Shown: positions 9,224-17,388, counted from the stretch's first letter. The stretch: DNA of 64,000 bases from Dyella sp. ASV21 (GCF_016428975.1 NZ_JAELTT010000012.1:29920-93919); one strand, 5' to 3'. Numbers and translations: made by a program. Notes: a model not told the origin generated them from the letters alone.

Positions 9224-9241
9224 AGGTGCCCGAAGGCACCT
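9224..9241 (-). terminator. Hairpin after the 228-aa gene, possible terminator
   Basis: A 7-bp stem with a TTCG loop (AGGTGCC/GGCACCT) begins 12 bases past the stop at 9254 and is followed on the minus strand by TTGTCC. The T-run is short, so termination may be partial. Confidence 0.45.
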
Positions 9242-9253
9242 CTGTCGCGTGGG

Positions 9254-9940
9254 TTAAAGCGTCATGCGAAGACCAGGACGACGGGCGGGTCCCCTGCCGC
9301 TGCCTACACGCATCGGCCGCTTGAGGGCGCGAGTCGTGTAGAGGCGTTCGAGGATGTCGTCTGTCAGCAGCGTGACGGCGGTCGGTGCTGCGAGGAGATC
9401 CCCGATCGTCACGCGGGAGTTGGTCCCGTCGACTATGGTGGGGGTCGTTCCCGCCGTAAGGCCGAAGAGGATGGCCACGGAGTCGGCGAACCGGCGAGGA
9501 GCCAGGCAAGTCAGCTTATGCCGTTGTGGCGTGTTGCTGTAGTTGACCATGACACCACCAACGATCCATTTCGAGTCGGTCGCGTCCCTGTTACCGGTTG
9601 TCGCCGCGTCGTGACCAAGGAGAGCCAGGCTCTCCCAGATCGCTTCGCGGTAATCGCCGGCGGCCGGGTCATTGACCGGATCGGACCCCGTCAAAGAGAA
9701 CGAGATCTGATCCTGCGGCTGGTCGTTGGTGTTGTTCACGTAGAAACCGCGGTCCAGGAGTTCCTGGACCTTGGTTTGTACGAACTCCGCCTCCGAGCCG
9801 GTGACCAGCGAGGGTGGTGTCGTCTGGATGCGCATCTTGGTGAGGGTCGAACCCTCTCCAACACTGACGCTTCCATCGGGCTCCACCACAACGCGGGCAA
9901 CGATCGGCTTGGAACCGCCTTCGTGTCGAAGTTCGATCAT
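9254..9940 (-). CDS. Hypothetical protein (228 aa) in the MoxR operon
   Basis: Not recognised. It starts MIELRHEGGSKPIVARVVVE, a beta-strand-rich beginning, and ends in a basic Arg/Gly/Pro tail. There is no signal peptide or membrane helix. The start lies 9 bases after the MoxR stop with AAGGGGACGAC as ribosome binding site, so it is co-expressed with MoxR. It could be a client or cofactor of the MoxR-VWA machine, which is inference from position. Confidence 0.72.
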   Translation of the reverse strand: MIELRHEGGSKPIVARVVVEPDGSVSVGEGSTLTKMRIQTTPPSLVTGSEAEFVQTKVQELLDRGFYVNNTNDQPQDQISFSLTGSDPVNDPAAGDYREAIWESLALLGHDAATTGNRDATDSKWIVGGVMVNYSNTPQRHKLTCLAPRRFADSVAILFGLTAGTTPTIVDGTNSRVTIGDLLAAPTAVTLLTDDILERLYTTRALKRPMRVGSGRGPARRPGLRMTL

Positions 9941-9949
9941 GTCGTCCCC

Positions 9950-11038
9950 TTAGGCCGTTGCGAGGTCAAACAGCGCCTTCACGGTTTGCTGTTCGGCATC
10001 GGCGAGGACCGCAGAGTAGACAGGCTTCAGTGCATACATCGGCACGTTGAAGCCGGGCTTCTCCAGGTAGGACATCATCTCGACCATTTCCAGCCAGTCG
10101 ATCAGGTTGCGACGACCGAAGTCGAGCGTCAGCCTGTGCGTCTTGCTGTTGGTCTTGTCGACGAAGCCACTATCCCCTTTCGCCTTTCGGAGGTGATCGA
10201 CGAACTTCGCATACTGCTTAGCCACGTCGGGGTCGGTGTCAGGAAACATCGTGAGGATGAAGTCCGTCTCGCGTTCCGGTGTCGCATGTTCCATCACATG
10301 CTTGTAGAAACGGTCGAGTACCGACACGTTCTGCTGACGCGTGCCGGCGTGGCCACCATCCCGATCCTCGATGAAGCGCGAGTTGCACGTCGCGAAGACG
10401 CAGAATCCACGCTTGGCAACGACGACATCACCCGATTCCGGAATGGTGTAGGTGCCGTTGTCGATAAGTTCGTTCAGCGCAGCCAGTTCACCGGGCTGGG
10501 ACAGATCGATCTCTTCGATACACACCGGGTAACCACCTTCGGCAGCCATCCAAAGCGTGCCGGGCTCGGTGACGATGTCACCGTCGATCAGTGTGCGCTG
10601 ATAGATGGCGTCACCAGCGGTCATGCTCGGACCCCAGCTGATCTTGGGACAGGGAATGCCCTGACGCGCAAGACGCTGCTGGATGTACGTCGTCTTGCCG
10701 ACGCCCTTGGGACCCATGAGAAGGATTCCACGGCGCGGCTGGGACGGCAGACGCTCCCACTCCCGGTTCATCACGATGCTGATGAGCCGATCAAGCTCAA
10801 GATCATCGAAGACGTAGCGGTCGTTGATGGGGCTGAGGTGCTTGTGACCCTTCGTGCCGGCGTAAACGTAGCAGCCTTGGTCGGCGTACTGTGCGATCCC
10901 CAGGGTACCGAGGTCACTCGTGGTGATCTGGTAGGGGCGGCCTTCGGAGTTGGCGGCGAACAGCTCGGGAAGGTCTTGCTGCTGAGCCTTGATTGCCGCG
11001 TCAGTGAGGGTGAGGGTGGCAAGGGCGGGGTTGTACAT
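9950..11038 (-). CDS. MoxR/CbbQ-type AAA+ ATPase
   Basis: A 362-residue AAA+ ATPase of the MoxR class, ring ATPases that act with VWA proteins to mature or remodel target complexes. Walker A is MGPKGVGKTT (108-117). Walker B is VCIEEID (172-178). A sensor-1 region is FCVFATCNSRF. An N-terminal extension of about 100 residues precedes the core. It is followed in the same operon by a 228-residue orphan. The partner VWA and DUF3150 genes form the next transcript downstream. The leader at 11041-11104 can pair CTCTCC with the GGAGAG ribosome binding site, which suggests control of translation. Confidence 0.88.
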   Translation of the reverse strand: MYNPALATLTLTDAAIKAQQQDLPELFAANSEGRPYQITTSDLGTLGIAQYADQGCYVYAGTKGHKHLSPINDRYVFDDLELDRLISIVMNREWERLPSQPRRGILLMGPKGVGKTTYIQQRLARQGIPCPKISWGPSMTAGDAIYQRTLIDGDIVTEPGTLWMAAEGGYPVCIEEIDLSQPGELAALNELIDNGTYTIPESGDVVVAKRGFCVFATCNSRFIEDRDGGHAGTRQQNVSVLDRFYKHVMEHATPERETDFILTMFPDTDPDVAKQYAKFVDHLRKAKGDSGFVDKTNSKTHRLTLDFGRRNLIDWLEMVEMMSYLEKPGFNVPMYALKPVYSAVLADAEQQTVKALFDLATA

Positions 11039-11039
11039 G

Positions 11040-11104
11040 GTTCTCTCCAGGAATTTAGAAAGGAGAGATCACGCCCTGGTGGGGAGTAATCTCCCCGTTG
11101 GGGT
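11040..11104 (-). promoter_or_regulatory. Leader hairpins that can mask the moxR-like ribosome binding site
   Basis: On the minus strand GGGGAG/CTCCCC at about 11081-11098 forms one hairpin. Nearer the start codon, CTCTCC pairs with the GGAGAG ribosome binding site across TTTCTAAATTCCT. Pairing of the ribosome binding site suggests translational control; the trigger is unknown. Confidence 0.45.
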
Positions 11105-11106
11105 TG

Positions 11107-11958
11107 TCAGGCAGCAAGAACTGCCCGGGATGAATGACCGAACACGCGGTCGATGATGCGTTGGATGCCCGCGTCGAGCGGGTCGACGTTGAGCTCGGGT
11201 TGAGGCAAGCGGATCTCGGTGCGTGCGTTTTCAGGGTCGAAGCCAAGAGCATCGGCACATTCAACGTACGACAGCGGAGTCTGCTGATCGGACAGGATCC
11301 ATTCGATTGCGTCGTGGTCACCGGATTCGGCAGCCAGGATGGCTTCGCGGAGCACCTGGGCATGCGGCAGTGCTGCACCGTATGCGTTGGCGATCCAGCG
11401 CTTGGCCATGCTTCGAAGGATGTCCGGGTCCTGCTGGCCAACGTCGATGAGTTCGCCCGAATCAGGGTCCTTCATCTCCATGTTGAACAGCCGGCAGCAC
11501 TCCTCAAACGAGAACGTGGCACCCGGTTCGTCGCGGAACATCCAGGCGATAATTTCAGCAGCGCGAGTGGACTTCTTCTCACACATTGCCTTGAGCGATT
11601 CCATCGATTCCTTAAGAAGGATCGAATGGAGGCGGTACATGCCCTGCTCACTCCAGTCGTGCGCGTTGCTGGATTCTTCCTTGGTCGCGTGCGGACGGTA
11701 GGCGATCTTCCGAGGCTTGGCGCGGCACTTCAACTTCAGGCTGTACTGCTTGCCTTTGATGCGACGCTGCTTCGGAGCTGCCTTGCGTTGACGCTTCTGC
11801 TTGCCGCCTTCGCTGGCGAACAGCAGGAGCTGATGGACTTCGATACGGTGCTGCTCGGTCGGGGTTTCTTCCAGACGGTGGGCAGCAACGATGCGGCGGG
11901 CACGGACCAGAACGGGCGTGCGAAGCCGCGCAACCACGTGGGTCGCGAACTTGAACAT
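11107..11958 (-). CDS. Hypothetical protein (283 aa), basic N-terminus
   Basis: Not recognised. The first 100 residues are very basic (for example KRQRKAAPKQRRIKGKQYS), suggesting nucleic-acid binding. The second half is acidic and helical, with ESLKAMCEKKSTRAAEIIAW. The start at 11958 is preceded by AGAGGAGATCCACCC. It has its own promoter at 12145-12173 and a leader with hairpins. It lies just upstream of the moxR-like gene, but the leader between them suggests separate control. Confidence 0.7.
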   Translation of the reverse strand: MFKFATHVVARLRTPVLVRARRIVAAHRLEETPTEQHRIEVHQLLLFASEGGKQKRQRKAAPKQRRIKGKQYSLKLKCRAKPRKIAYRPHATKEESSNAHDWSEQGMYRLHSILLKESMESLKAMCEKKSTRAAEIIAWMFRDEPGATFSFEECCRLFNMEMKDPDSGELIDVGQQDPDILRSMAKRWIANAYGAALPHAQVLREAILAAESGDHDAIEWILSDQQTPLSYVECADALGFDPENARTEIRLPQPELNVDPLDAGIQRIIDRVFGHSSRAVLAA

Positions 11959-12083
11959 GGGTGGATCTCCTCTGGCTGCAAGAACGGCCGAGAGGAGTCC
12001 CGGAGCGGGAACTCAGCCCGGCCGGGTGGGGTTACGTTGAAAAGGCTTCCAACGTGCTGACTATGACCCTCAGCGTGGGTATC

Positions 12084-12106
12084 ACCTGCTAGGCAGGTAG
12101 AAATCG
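12084..12106 (-). promoter_or_regulatory. GATTTC plus hairpin element in the leader of the 283-aa gene
   Basis: On the minus strand CGATTTCT is followed directly by a perfect 6-bp hairpin (ACCTGC/GCAGGT, loop CTA). Two more small hairpins follow (ACCC/GGGT; CGTTG/CAACG). The order resembles the leader RNAs at 15.8 and 21.7 kb, although the stem bases differ. Confidence 0.4.
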
Positions 12107-12144
12107 AACCGAAGCAGCCAGAGGAGGGTTGCTCGGTGGCCAAA

Positions 12145-12173
12145 TTATTACCACATAGGCGGCGCCTGGGCAA
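12145..12173 (-). promoter_or_regulatory. Sigma-70-like promoter for the 283-aa gene
   Basis: Minus strand TTGCCC (12168-12173), a 17-base spacer, then TAATAA (12145-12150). It lies just upstream of the hairpin leader. Confidence 0.5.
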
Positions 12174-12251
12174 TGCATCACGCGTCCCGTTTAGGTGGCG
12201 CGGCACCGGCCGTTATCCTCGCCTGATGCAGTTCAAGGAGAAGGCCACAAC

Positions 12252-12641
12252 ATGCCGCGTCAAGTAACAGTCCCTGCGCCCGATGGGTTCCCTCACTTTG
12301 GCTGGACGGAAGAGAAGGTCAAGGCGTACGTCATCGAGAAGCCTCTCGCGGTCGGTGACCACATGACCGTGGTCAATACCCACGGTGGAATAACGACATA
12401 CCTCTTTGCTCAAGTCGAGGCGGTCAATGTCGGCAAGCAGCGGCGCGTTGTGCTCTCGCGCGCTGGCTTCAGCGGTGGGACGGCGTTTCACCGGTCGGGC
12501 AAAAACTGTTTCATGCCCACCGGGCAATCGAGGATGCTTCCGCCCCTTGCGGAGTTGCCCGAGCTGTCTGCGGATCAGGATGTCGTCTTAGACGCGCTGT
12601 ACGGCATTCCAGGGCGCACGCGCGCACCAGGGCTGGAATAA
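12252..12641 (+). CDS. Hypothetical protein (129 aa), plus strand
   Basis: Not recognised. It starts MPRQVTVPAPDGFPHFGWTE and is beta-rich and soluble. The ATG at 12252 has AAGGAG 10 bases before it, which is far better than the upstream in-frame start. It is one of only two plus-strand genes in the first 21.7 kb. It diverges from the 283-residue gene and converges with the next gene, with a strong hairpin between the two stops. Confidence 0.72.
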   Translation: MPRQVTVPAPDGFPHFGWTEEKVKAYVIEKPLAVGDHMTVVNTHGGITTYLFAQVEAVNVGKQRRVVLSRAGFSGGTAFHRSGKNCFMPTGQSRMLPPLAELPELSADQDVVLDALYGIPGRTRAPGLE

Positions 12642-12660
12642 GGGCCCGGCGGAAGAACCA

Positions 12661-12691
12661 TCGAGCTGGCCCCGGACAGAGGCCAGCTCGA
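12661..12691. terminator. Hairpin between convergent genes
   Basis: A perfect 11-bp stem (TCGAGCTGGCC/GGCCAGCTCGA, nine-base loop) between two convergent stop codons. There is no clear U-tract on either strand. It may act as a bidirectional terminator. Confidence 0.5.
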
Positions 12692-12753
12692 CGATAGGTG
12701 AATCAGGTGAGTGTCCTGCGCCGTAGATACGGCGCGGTACGTGGGGTGAATGG

Positions 12754-13416
12754 TCAGGCGGCCCGACGGAAATACTTGGACAGAAAGTGATCCAAGTAGC
12801 CCAGACCTTCGAAGCCAACCCAGATCTTCGGGTTGTCCTTCCAGAGCTGGTAGGCCATGGCCAGGTGACGAAGAATGGAAACGCATTCATCGTCCTGAGG
12901 CGTCAGACGGATGCTGTACCCGCCGTACGCGCACGCGGTGAGAGCGCCTTCCCGCTTGAGCGCGGAGAAGTACTCCGAACCCGCAATGGCTTCCTCCGCC
13001 CCGTAGAGCGTCAGCAGCGAGTGCATCAGCGGCACAAGGGCGTCGTAGTGACCCACGGGTCGCTGCAAAGTGCGCCGATATTTTCTGATGTATGACTCAG
13101 CCGAAACGCAACCGCTGCTGCCCATATTGCCGATGGCGATCATCATCCCCTCCGCGTCCGCAGACGCCTTGGCGATGTGCTCGATGATGTCGTCTTCGCT
13201 GCCGAAGGCACGGAGGCCCCAGGAGCGTGAGCGAACCTCGCGAGTGCGACCGTCGCTACCCCGCTGCAAAGTCGTGCAGTTGCTGTCTCCACTTTCACAC
13301 AGCACCAGCAGCAGCTGGTCTTTGATCGCCGGCGGGACGGAGCAGTCGTTGAGGTTCTGGAGTGCTGCCATGTTCAAAGACAGGGCAAGGTGCTTGTACT
13401 CGATGTGCGTGCTCAT
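12754..13416 (-). CDS. Hypothetical protein (220 aa)
   Basis: Not recognised. It begins MSTHIEYKHLALSLNMAALQ; a helical, soluble protein with several cysteines but no clear metal motif. The ATG at 13416 is preceded by AAAGGAACCAGCACC, the same AAAGGAAC-type site used by the gene at 15263. Its leader (13440-13490) contains a CCCTCTGCGGG ... CCCGCAAAGGGGG hairpin. No function is proposed. Confidence 0.72.
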   Translation of the reverse strand: MSTHIEYKHLALSLNMAALQNLNDCSVPPAIKDQLLLVLCESGDSNCTTLQRGSDGRTREVRSRSWGLRAFGSEDDIIEHIAKASADAEGMMIAIGNMGSSGCVSAESYIRKYRRTLQRPVGHYDALVPLMHSLLTLYGAEEAIAGSEYFSALKREGALTACAYGGYSIRLTPQDDECVSILRHLAMAYQLWKDNPKIWVGFEGLGYLDHFLSKYFRRAA

Positions 13417-13503
13417 GGTGCTGGTTCCTTTGCGAGAAATCCGCGCGCACACCCCCTTTGCGGGAGTTGGTGCCCGCAGAGGGTGGGTTGAGTTACAGGT
13501 GTT

Positions 13504-14151
13504 TTAGAACAACTGAGCCATCGTAGGCGACGCGGTCGCCTCGTCCAAACGAGCAGCGAAGCTCGGGAGCACGTTAGCCGAGAAGTCCTGATAGCTGGCC
13601 AGTTCAACGATGCCGAAGACGTCCGCGAAAAGCTCGTAGCGGTCGTCGCTCAGATTGCCGAGTTGTGCCGTCCAGGTGTGTTTCTTGAGTTCGTGAGCGA
13701 CTGGAGCGGCGCCACGGTGGTTGAGCCACGCGTGAGTCAGTTCCGGAGCGTAGATGAACTCGTCGCGAAACGACACGGCGAGCGCCAGGCCACGGACCAA
13801 GTCCATTGCGGCCTGCCCTTCGATGGCATCCGAGATGCTCTTGCGATGCGAGGAGATGTAGTCCTCCGGTTGGATGACCTCGCCGGACTCGGAGAGGCCC
13901 ACACGGAGATTCCCGCGCACGGTTTCAGCACTGCGGTTGCATGCACGGCGCATCAGCAGGTAGGCCCTGCCAAATTCGCCACACTCCCATCGCGCCACAC
14001 CGTTCTGCTCGATCTTTGAGAAAGTCAGGTAGACCACGTTGTCGCCATAGCCAATGGAATCGGCGCGGCCTGGCCAGTACTTCGCAACAGTCGATTGAGC
14101 AGGTAGCAGGTCGAACTTCAGGATTGCGGTTTTACGTTCGATGGAAATCAA
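13504..14151 (-). CDS. Hypothetical protein (215 aa), TTG start
   Basis: Not recognised. The product reads MISIERKTAILKFDLLPAQS at its start. The start codon is TTG at 14151, supported by TGAGGAC 7 bases upstream. It is a soluble alpha/beta protein with no membrane segment. It is followed after 87 bases of hairpin leader by the 220-residue gene. The 209-base gap upstream (14152-14360) holds several hairpins, including ACCTCTC/GAGAGGT and CCTGC/GCAGG. Confidence 0.68.
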   Translation of the reverse strand: MISIERKTAILKFDLLPAQSTVAKYWPGRADSIGYGDNVVYLTFSKIEQNGVARWECGEFGRAYLLMRRACNRSAETVRGNLRVGLSESGEVIQPEDYISSHRKSISDAIEGQAAMDLVRGLALAVSFRDEFIYAPELTHAWLNHRGAAPVAHELKKHTWTAQLGNLSDDRYELFADVFGIVELASYQDFSANVLPSFAARLDEATASPTMAQLF

Positions 14152-14360
14152 GGTTACGTCCTCAGGTTGGTCACCGTTGGACTTCGCGCTGGAAGGCGTG
14201 AAGCCCTCGGGCGCGTGGGTAAACCCGGCTGTGAGCCCCGGATATGGCTACCTGCGTGGCAGGCGGTGAAAGGTCTTTCTGGCGGGCCCGACATGCAGAC
14301 CAGCGAGGAAGACCTCTCGTGGCGAGAGGTGTGCCAAAAAGGCAATTGGAAATGACCAAG

Positions 14361-14651
14361 TCAATCGAAAACAGGCATTTTTTCGGGAATACCGGCCTGC
14401 TCATCGTAGAAGGCCATCCAGTTGTGAATGGCGGCTTCTGCATGTTGCAGCGCTTCGGTGGGTCCGCTGTACGGACCATGCGTGTAAGCCGGGGCGAACG
14501 GCGGGCGCCCCTTTTCGCGGGCAACCACGGCCATGAAGGTAGCCAGCGCGTCGCCGCTATTCGGCAAGGGCTTCAGAGTGGTCTCGGTGGTGACTTCCCA
14601 TTTGCCGTCACTGGTGGGGACCCAGTCGCCGTGGTGGTAGTTGGTGTGCAT
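14361..14651 (-). CDS. Small hypothetical protein (96 aa)
   Basis: Not recognised. It starts MHTNYHHGDWVPTSDGKWEV and contains aromatic residues spread through a soluble chain. The ATG at 14651 has GGAG 9 bases before it. The frame is open for 92 more codons upstream, but that part lies antisense to a likely plus-strand gene and has no initiation signal, so the short form is preferred. Confidence 0.6.
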   Translation of the reverse strand: MHTNYHHGDWVPTSDGKWEVTTETTLKPLPNSGDALATFMAVVAREKGRPPFAPAYTHGPYSGPTEALQHAEAAIHNWMAFYDEQAGIPEKMPVFD

Positions 14652-14762
14652 CTCAGGTGCTCCTGTGCGCGCGCCGGACGACCTTTGGTCGACACTGGAC
14701 GACGCTTGTGGGAAGGTGATGCGGCGGGTAGGCTCCTCTGCCCTGCATGGAGGCAAGAAACC

Positions 14763-14999
14763 TTGGAACGTCTTAGTAACGGACGCATTCACCTCGACGA
14801 TGCCGAATGGCAGGTCGTGAAGGCGTTCGCTCGGCCATGGATTGGCCAGGCAACCACCGCGCTCGAACTCAACGAATGCTTGGTGGACGCCCGCAGCAGG
14901 CTTTCGCCTGAGCTGCGGGTCGACCACGCAATTGCACTCGGTCTACTCGAACAGTTCGTCTCCGAAGCCAACGAGTCAGTGCTGTCTGGAACTTGCTAG
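14763..14999 (+). CDS. Probable small gene (78 aa), TTG start, plus strand
   Basis: The TTG at 14763 follows GGAGG at 9-base spacing and opens a 78-residue frame (LERLSNGRIHLDDAEWQVVK at the start) that is hydrophilic, helical and protein-like. A longer in-frame extension upstream is antisense to the 96-residue gene and looks like shadow. An out-of-frame ATG at 14747 gives a nine-codon mini-ORF that ends just inside this gene. The last 24 bases overlap the convergent gene at 14976-15263. No family recognised. Confidence 0.45.
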   Translation: MERLSNGRIHLDDAEWQVVKAFARPWIGQATTALELNECLVDARSRLSPELRVDHAIALGLLEQFVSEANESVLSGTC

Positions 15000-15263
15000 G
15001 CCCGGTTGACACTGGGCTTTGCACTTCTCGTACAGCTCTGGGCATGCCTCCATGATCATCGGCGTGCCTTCCATAATCAGCATGACGCGCTTGGCCATGC
15101 GGATGTCGGTGGTAACCACGTCAACCAAGATCTGGATACCCTTCTTGACGTCGTTGTGATCTCCGAAGATCACCTTGAGTAGCGCCTCCGCCAACTGGCG
15201 AGATATGGCGCCGTCGTCCCACAGTTCGTGCTGATGCACGGGACGCTTGTTGATGTCTTTCAT
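14976..15263 (-). CDS. Small hypothetical protein (95 aa)
   Basis: Not recognised. It starts MKDINKRPVHQHELWDDGAI and is mostly helical; the C-terminus contains CPELYEKCKAQC, a cysteine cluster that might bind metal. The ATG at 15263 is preceded by AAAGGAACGCACC. Its 3' end overlaps the plus-strand small gene by 24 bases. A hairpin leader (CCCTGACGGGAA ... TTCCCGTTGGGG) lies at about 15290-15330. Confidence 0.65.
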   Translation of the reverse strand: MKDINKRPVHQHELWDDGAISRQLAEALLKVIFGDHNDVKKGIQILVDVVTTDIRMAKRVMLIMEGTPMIMEACPELYEKCKAQCQPGLASSRQH

Positions 15264-15334
15264 GGTGCGTTCCTTTAGGCGACGGTCCCTCCCCAACGGG
15301 AAGGGATTCCCGTCAGGGTGGTGGTGGTCGCCTA

Positions 15335-15574
15335 TCAGCCCGCGGTGGGCATCGAGGAACGGATTCGCTTGGTACGCAGTTCGAACTTGCCGTAGGCAGC
15401 TCGGCGGACGAGCTCCTGCTCGGCCTTGTCGAGGAGGAAGTTCGCGTCGCGGTACGACGGTGTTTCACCGCGCAAGACGGTGATCACTTCCTCCAGGCAC
15501 GCGTGGCGCTGGAGCAAGTCGTCCTGGTCCATGGATTGGAACGAAGCGAGGTCGAAGTCGAGATTGATGGACAT
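15335..15574 (-). CDS. Small hypothetical protein (79 aa)
   Basis: Not recognised. The product MSINLDFDLASFQSMDQDDL onward is helical, acidic first and basic at the end. It is the first gene after the structured RNA at 15796-15874 and its promoter, and carries the shared hairpin motif at 15585-15632 directly before its start. It is therefore probably controlled together with the gene at 20851-21156, which has the same leader parts. Confidence 0.65.
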   Translation of the reverse strand: MSINLDFDLASFQSMDQDDLLQRHACLEEVITVLRGETPSYRDANFLLDKAEQELVRRAAYGKFELRTKRIRSSMPTAG

Positions 15575-15584
15575 GTGTGCGTTT

Positions 15585-15632
15585 CCATCCCGATGTGCCG
15601 GTCGGGTGCAAGAAGAACGCTCCCCGTGGCAC
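15585..15632 (-). promoter_or_regulatory. Shared pre-RBS leader motif, copy 1
   Basis: Minus strand GTGCCACGGGGAG, then TTCTTCT, then CCCG and CGGCAC, then CGGGATGGA just before the ATG at 15574. The same blocks in the same order occur at 21166-21215 before the ATG at 21156. A C-rich block upstream (CCTCCCC) can pair with GGGGAG. Confidence 0.55.
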
Positions 15633-15795
15633 GGCGGGGAGGTGTGACACCCGCCGGAAAACGAACACGACCAACCCCATCGGGAAGGCGTATGCGTTCC
15701 CGGTGGGAGAAAGGTTGAGAAGTCCGGCGCGTGGCCAGACTGCTTAGGTGTGATCAGAGATCACTGAGAGAGGATCGAATGGGAAACCATTCTGA

Positions 15796-15874
15796 GGATC
15801 TGTCTCGAAGACAGGAGCGGCCGTTTAGGCGGGCCTCGTCACCTTGAGTGGTGCGAACACACACTCGAAAAATC
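15796..15874 (-). ncRNA. Three-hairpin structured leader RNA, copy A
   Basis: On the minus strand: GATTTTTC, hairpin 1 (15846-15866, UUCG loop), TGACGAG, hairpin 2 (GGCC 15832-15835 with GGCC 15819-15822), and hairpin 3 (CTGTC/GACAG, 15800-15814). Copy B at 21636-21725 keeps all three stems with different paired bases in hairpins 1 and 3, a sign of selection on RNA structure. It begins about 16 bases after the predicted transcription start of the promoter at 15899-15928. The 349-base gap 15575-15923 consists of this element, further hairpins (for example GTGATC/GATCAC near 15750-15765 and GAATGG/CCATTC at 15776-15791), the pre-RBS motif and the promoter. No known RNA family recognised. Confidence 0.6.
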
Positions 15875-15898
15875 TTCGGCGCTGTGGCCGTGCATGGA

Positions 15899-15928
15899 AC
15901 CGTAGCGACAGCGCCATATCGTGTCAAC
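15899..15928 (-). promoter_or_regulatory. Sigma-70-like promoter upstream of structured RNA A
   Basis: Minus strand TTGACA (15923-15928), exact 17-base spacer, then TACGGT (15899-15904). The -35 box overlaps the stop codon of the DUF1173-like gene. The -35 is a perfect match; the -10 is weak, which suggests an activator or low basal use. Confidence 0.55.
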
Positions 15929-17264
15929 TAGATCGCACCACCCTGCCCACGGCAGCCGTGAGCACTTTGCGCAACTGGTTCGGATCATCGTTCGGGTGGT
16001 GCTCCACCAGGCCGACAACGCCCGGTAGTGACTTCATACGCGGGTGGGTGATCGCCTTGGACGCGAGATAGTCGGGATCTTTGTCGAGCCCCATAGTTTC
16101 CACGATCAGGCGCTTCCCACCAGGGAGCCAGAGGACGAAGTCCGGATGGCAACTGGTGCCGTCGGCAAGGACCTCGGGGAACAGCGGCGTCTGCAGCTGC
16201 ACTTCTACGTTGAGGGAATCGGGCTTGGCCCAGTACGTCATGAGCGACAGCAGGTTCTCGGCCGTCTCCCTCTCAAGTCCGCTATCGACTGCCAACAACA
16301 CCGACTTGCTCAGACACGGATGCGCGTATGCGTTAACCAAGCTGAAGGCCTTCTCGCCGCGCGGCTGGGCAATCTGCGCAATCACCCAGAAGGGGCCGGC
16401 ATTCCCTTTCGTGTACCCCGGCCGCTTCACAGCGCCTCGGACATTGACCACGGCGACGCGGTCCTCGCTGGTGCCCCGCCATACAAGCTGAGTCTCGTTC
16501 GGACTCACCTTGGCGATCTCGTGCACGATGCCGACGAACAGGCCTTGCGGGCGTGTGCCTGCCGGGAAGCGGGATGCGATCGCCGGCATGTTCTGCAGCA
16601 GTTTCGGCAGTCCCGGCAGGAAGGTGCAGCCAACATCGCGTAGCTTGAGACCGGGCGCCACGGGCTGATCGAGCAATACGTCCAGGCCGGCATAGGCGTT
16701 CTTGGATTTGCTGAGCGCGTTGTGGCCCTTACGCGTGATCACGTCGGACGGAAGCACCGTCGTGTAACCCACGTCCGTCAGCGCCGTGAAGAGAAGGCGC
16801 GCAATTGCGGGCACGTTGGAGCTTGGAGTGCGGGGAGCCTGGGAGGGTGCTGCAGGTGCGCTCTGTGAGATGTCCTGCGCTACCTGATTGAGTAGCAGCC
16901 ATCGGCCTTGCCAAGGCTTCATGACGCCATCTACGCCTTCGGTTGCCGCGCGCTCGGACTCGAGTACCTCAACCCAGAAGGGACAGGTGTCGGCATGCGG
17001 TGTCGCTCCGTGCCGCCAGATGTGAATCTGCCCCTCGCGCAGGCGTGGCGCCATAAGTGGTGGCGGGTCGATGTCTGCTGGGCGGCAGCCGCATGCCAGC
17101 CAGCGCTGTTGATCACGCAGATCCATTAACCCTTTGGTCGCACGCTGTCGATCCGCCTCGCTGGGAGCCGGATGATTGCCGAAGCAACGGACCAGAGAAG
17201 CCGATAATGCAGGCTCCACTTCGCCGAGAACATTGGAACGGTCGTGTAAGCGCAACTTGGTCAT
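15924..17264 (-). CDS. DUF1173-like protein with possible PD-(D/E)XK nuclease domain
   Basis: A 446-residue protein resembling DUF1173 proteins of mobile elements. The N-terminal part has WLACGCRP and then HADTCPFW, a cysteine/histidine pattern of that family. Near the C-terminus HPDFVLWLPGG followed by LIVETMG resembles the core of a PD-(D/E)XK nuclease, with Thr where Lys is usual. The frame is open upstream to a GTG at 17327, but that codon lies inside a terminator hairpin; the ATG at 17264 has GAGG at 5-base spacing and is preferred. Activity is not established. Confidence 0.55.
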   Translation of the reverse strand: MTKLRLHDRSNVLGEVEPALSASLVRCFGNHPAPSEADRQRATKGLMDLRDQQRWLACGCRPADIDPPPLMAPRLREGQIHIWRHGATPHADTCPFWVEVLESERAATEGVDGVMKPWQGRWLLLNQVAQDISQSAPAAPSQAPRTPSSNVPAIARLLFTALTDVGYTTVLPSDVITRKGHNALSKSKNAYAGLDVLLDQPVAPGLKLRDVGCTFLPGLPKLLQNMPAIASRFPAGTRPQGLFVGIVHEIAKVSPNETQLVWRGTSEDRVAVVNVRGAVKRPGYTKGNAGPFWVIAQIAQPRGEKAFSLVNAYAHPCLSKSVLLAVDSGLERETAENLLSLMTYWAKPDSLNVEVQLQTPLFPEVLADGTSCHPDFVLWLPGGKRLIVETMGLDKDPDYLASKAITHPRMKSLPGVVGLVEHHPNDDPNQLRKVLTAAVGRVVRSS

Positions 17265-17322
17265 GAAGACCTCGTCAAATGGCCTGGTTCGAAGACGCGC
17301 ATCAAGCATGCCCTCGAAAAAG

Positions 17323-17343
17323 GCCACTCAAAAGAGAGTGGCG
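17323..17343 (-). terminator. Rho-independent terminator after the Cas4/RecB-like gene
   Basis: Minus strand GCCACTC, TCTTTT loop, GAGTGGC, then CTTTTTC. It ends the transcript of the nuclease gene at 17438-18376. If the DUF1173-like gene is transcribed from the TTGAAT/AATAAA site near 17405-17431, the hairpin would also act as a leader attenuator. Confidence 0.75.
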
Positions 17344-17388
17344 AAAGGAACGATATAGCTGGTTGTATGGTGCGTGGATCAGGTATCC

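Noticed and set aside
12084..12110. A tRNA-like GGTTCGATTT run in a leader
   Set aside because: No acceptor or anticodon arms can be formed around it; the hairpin next to it fits the leader element better.
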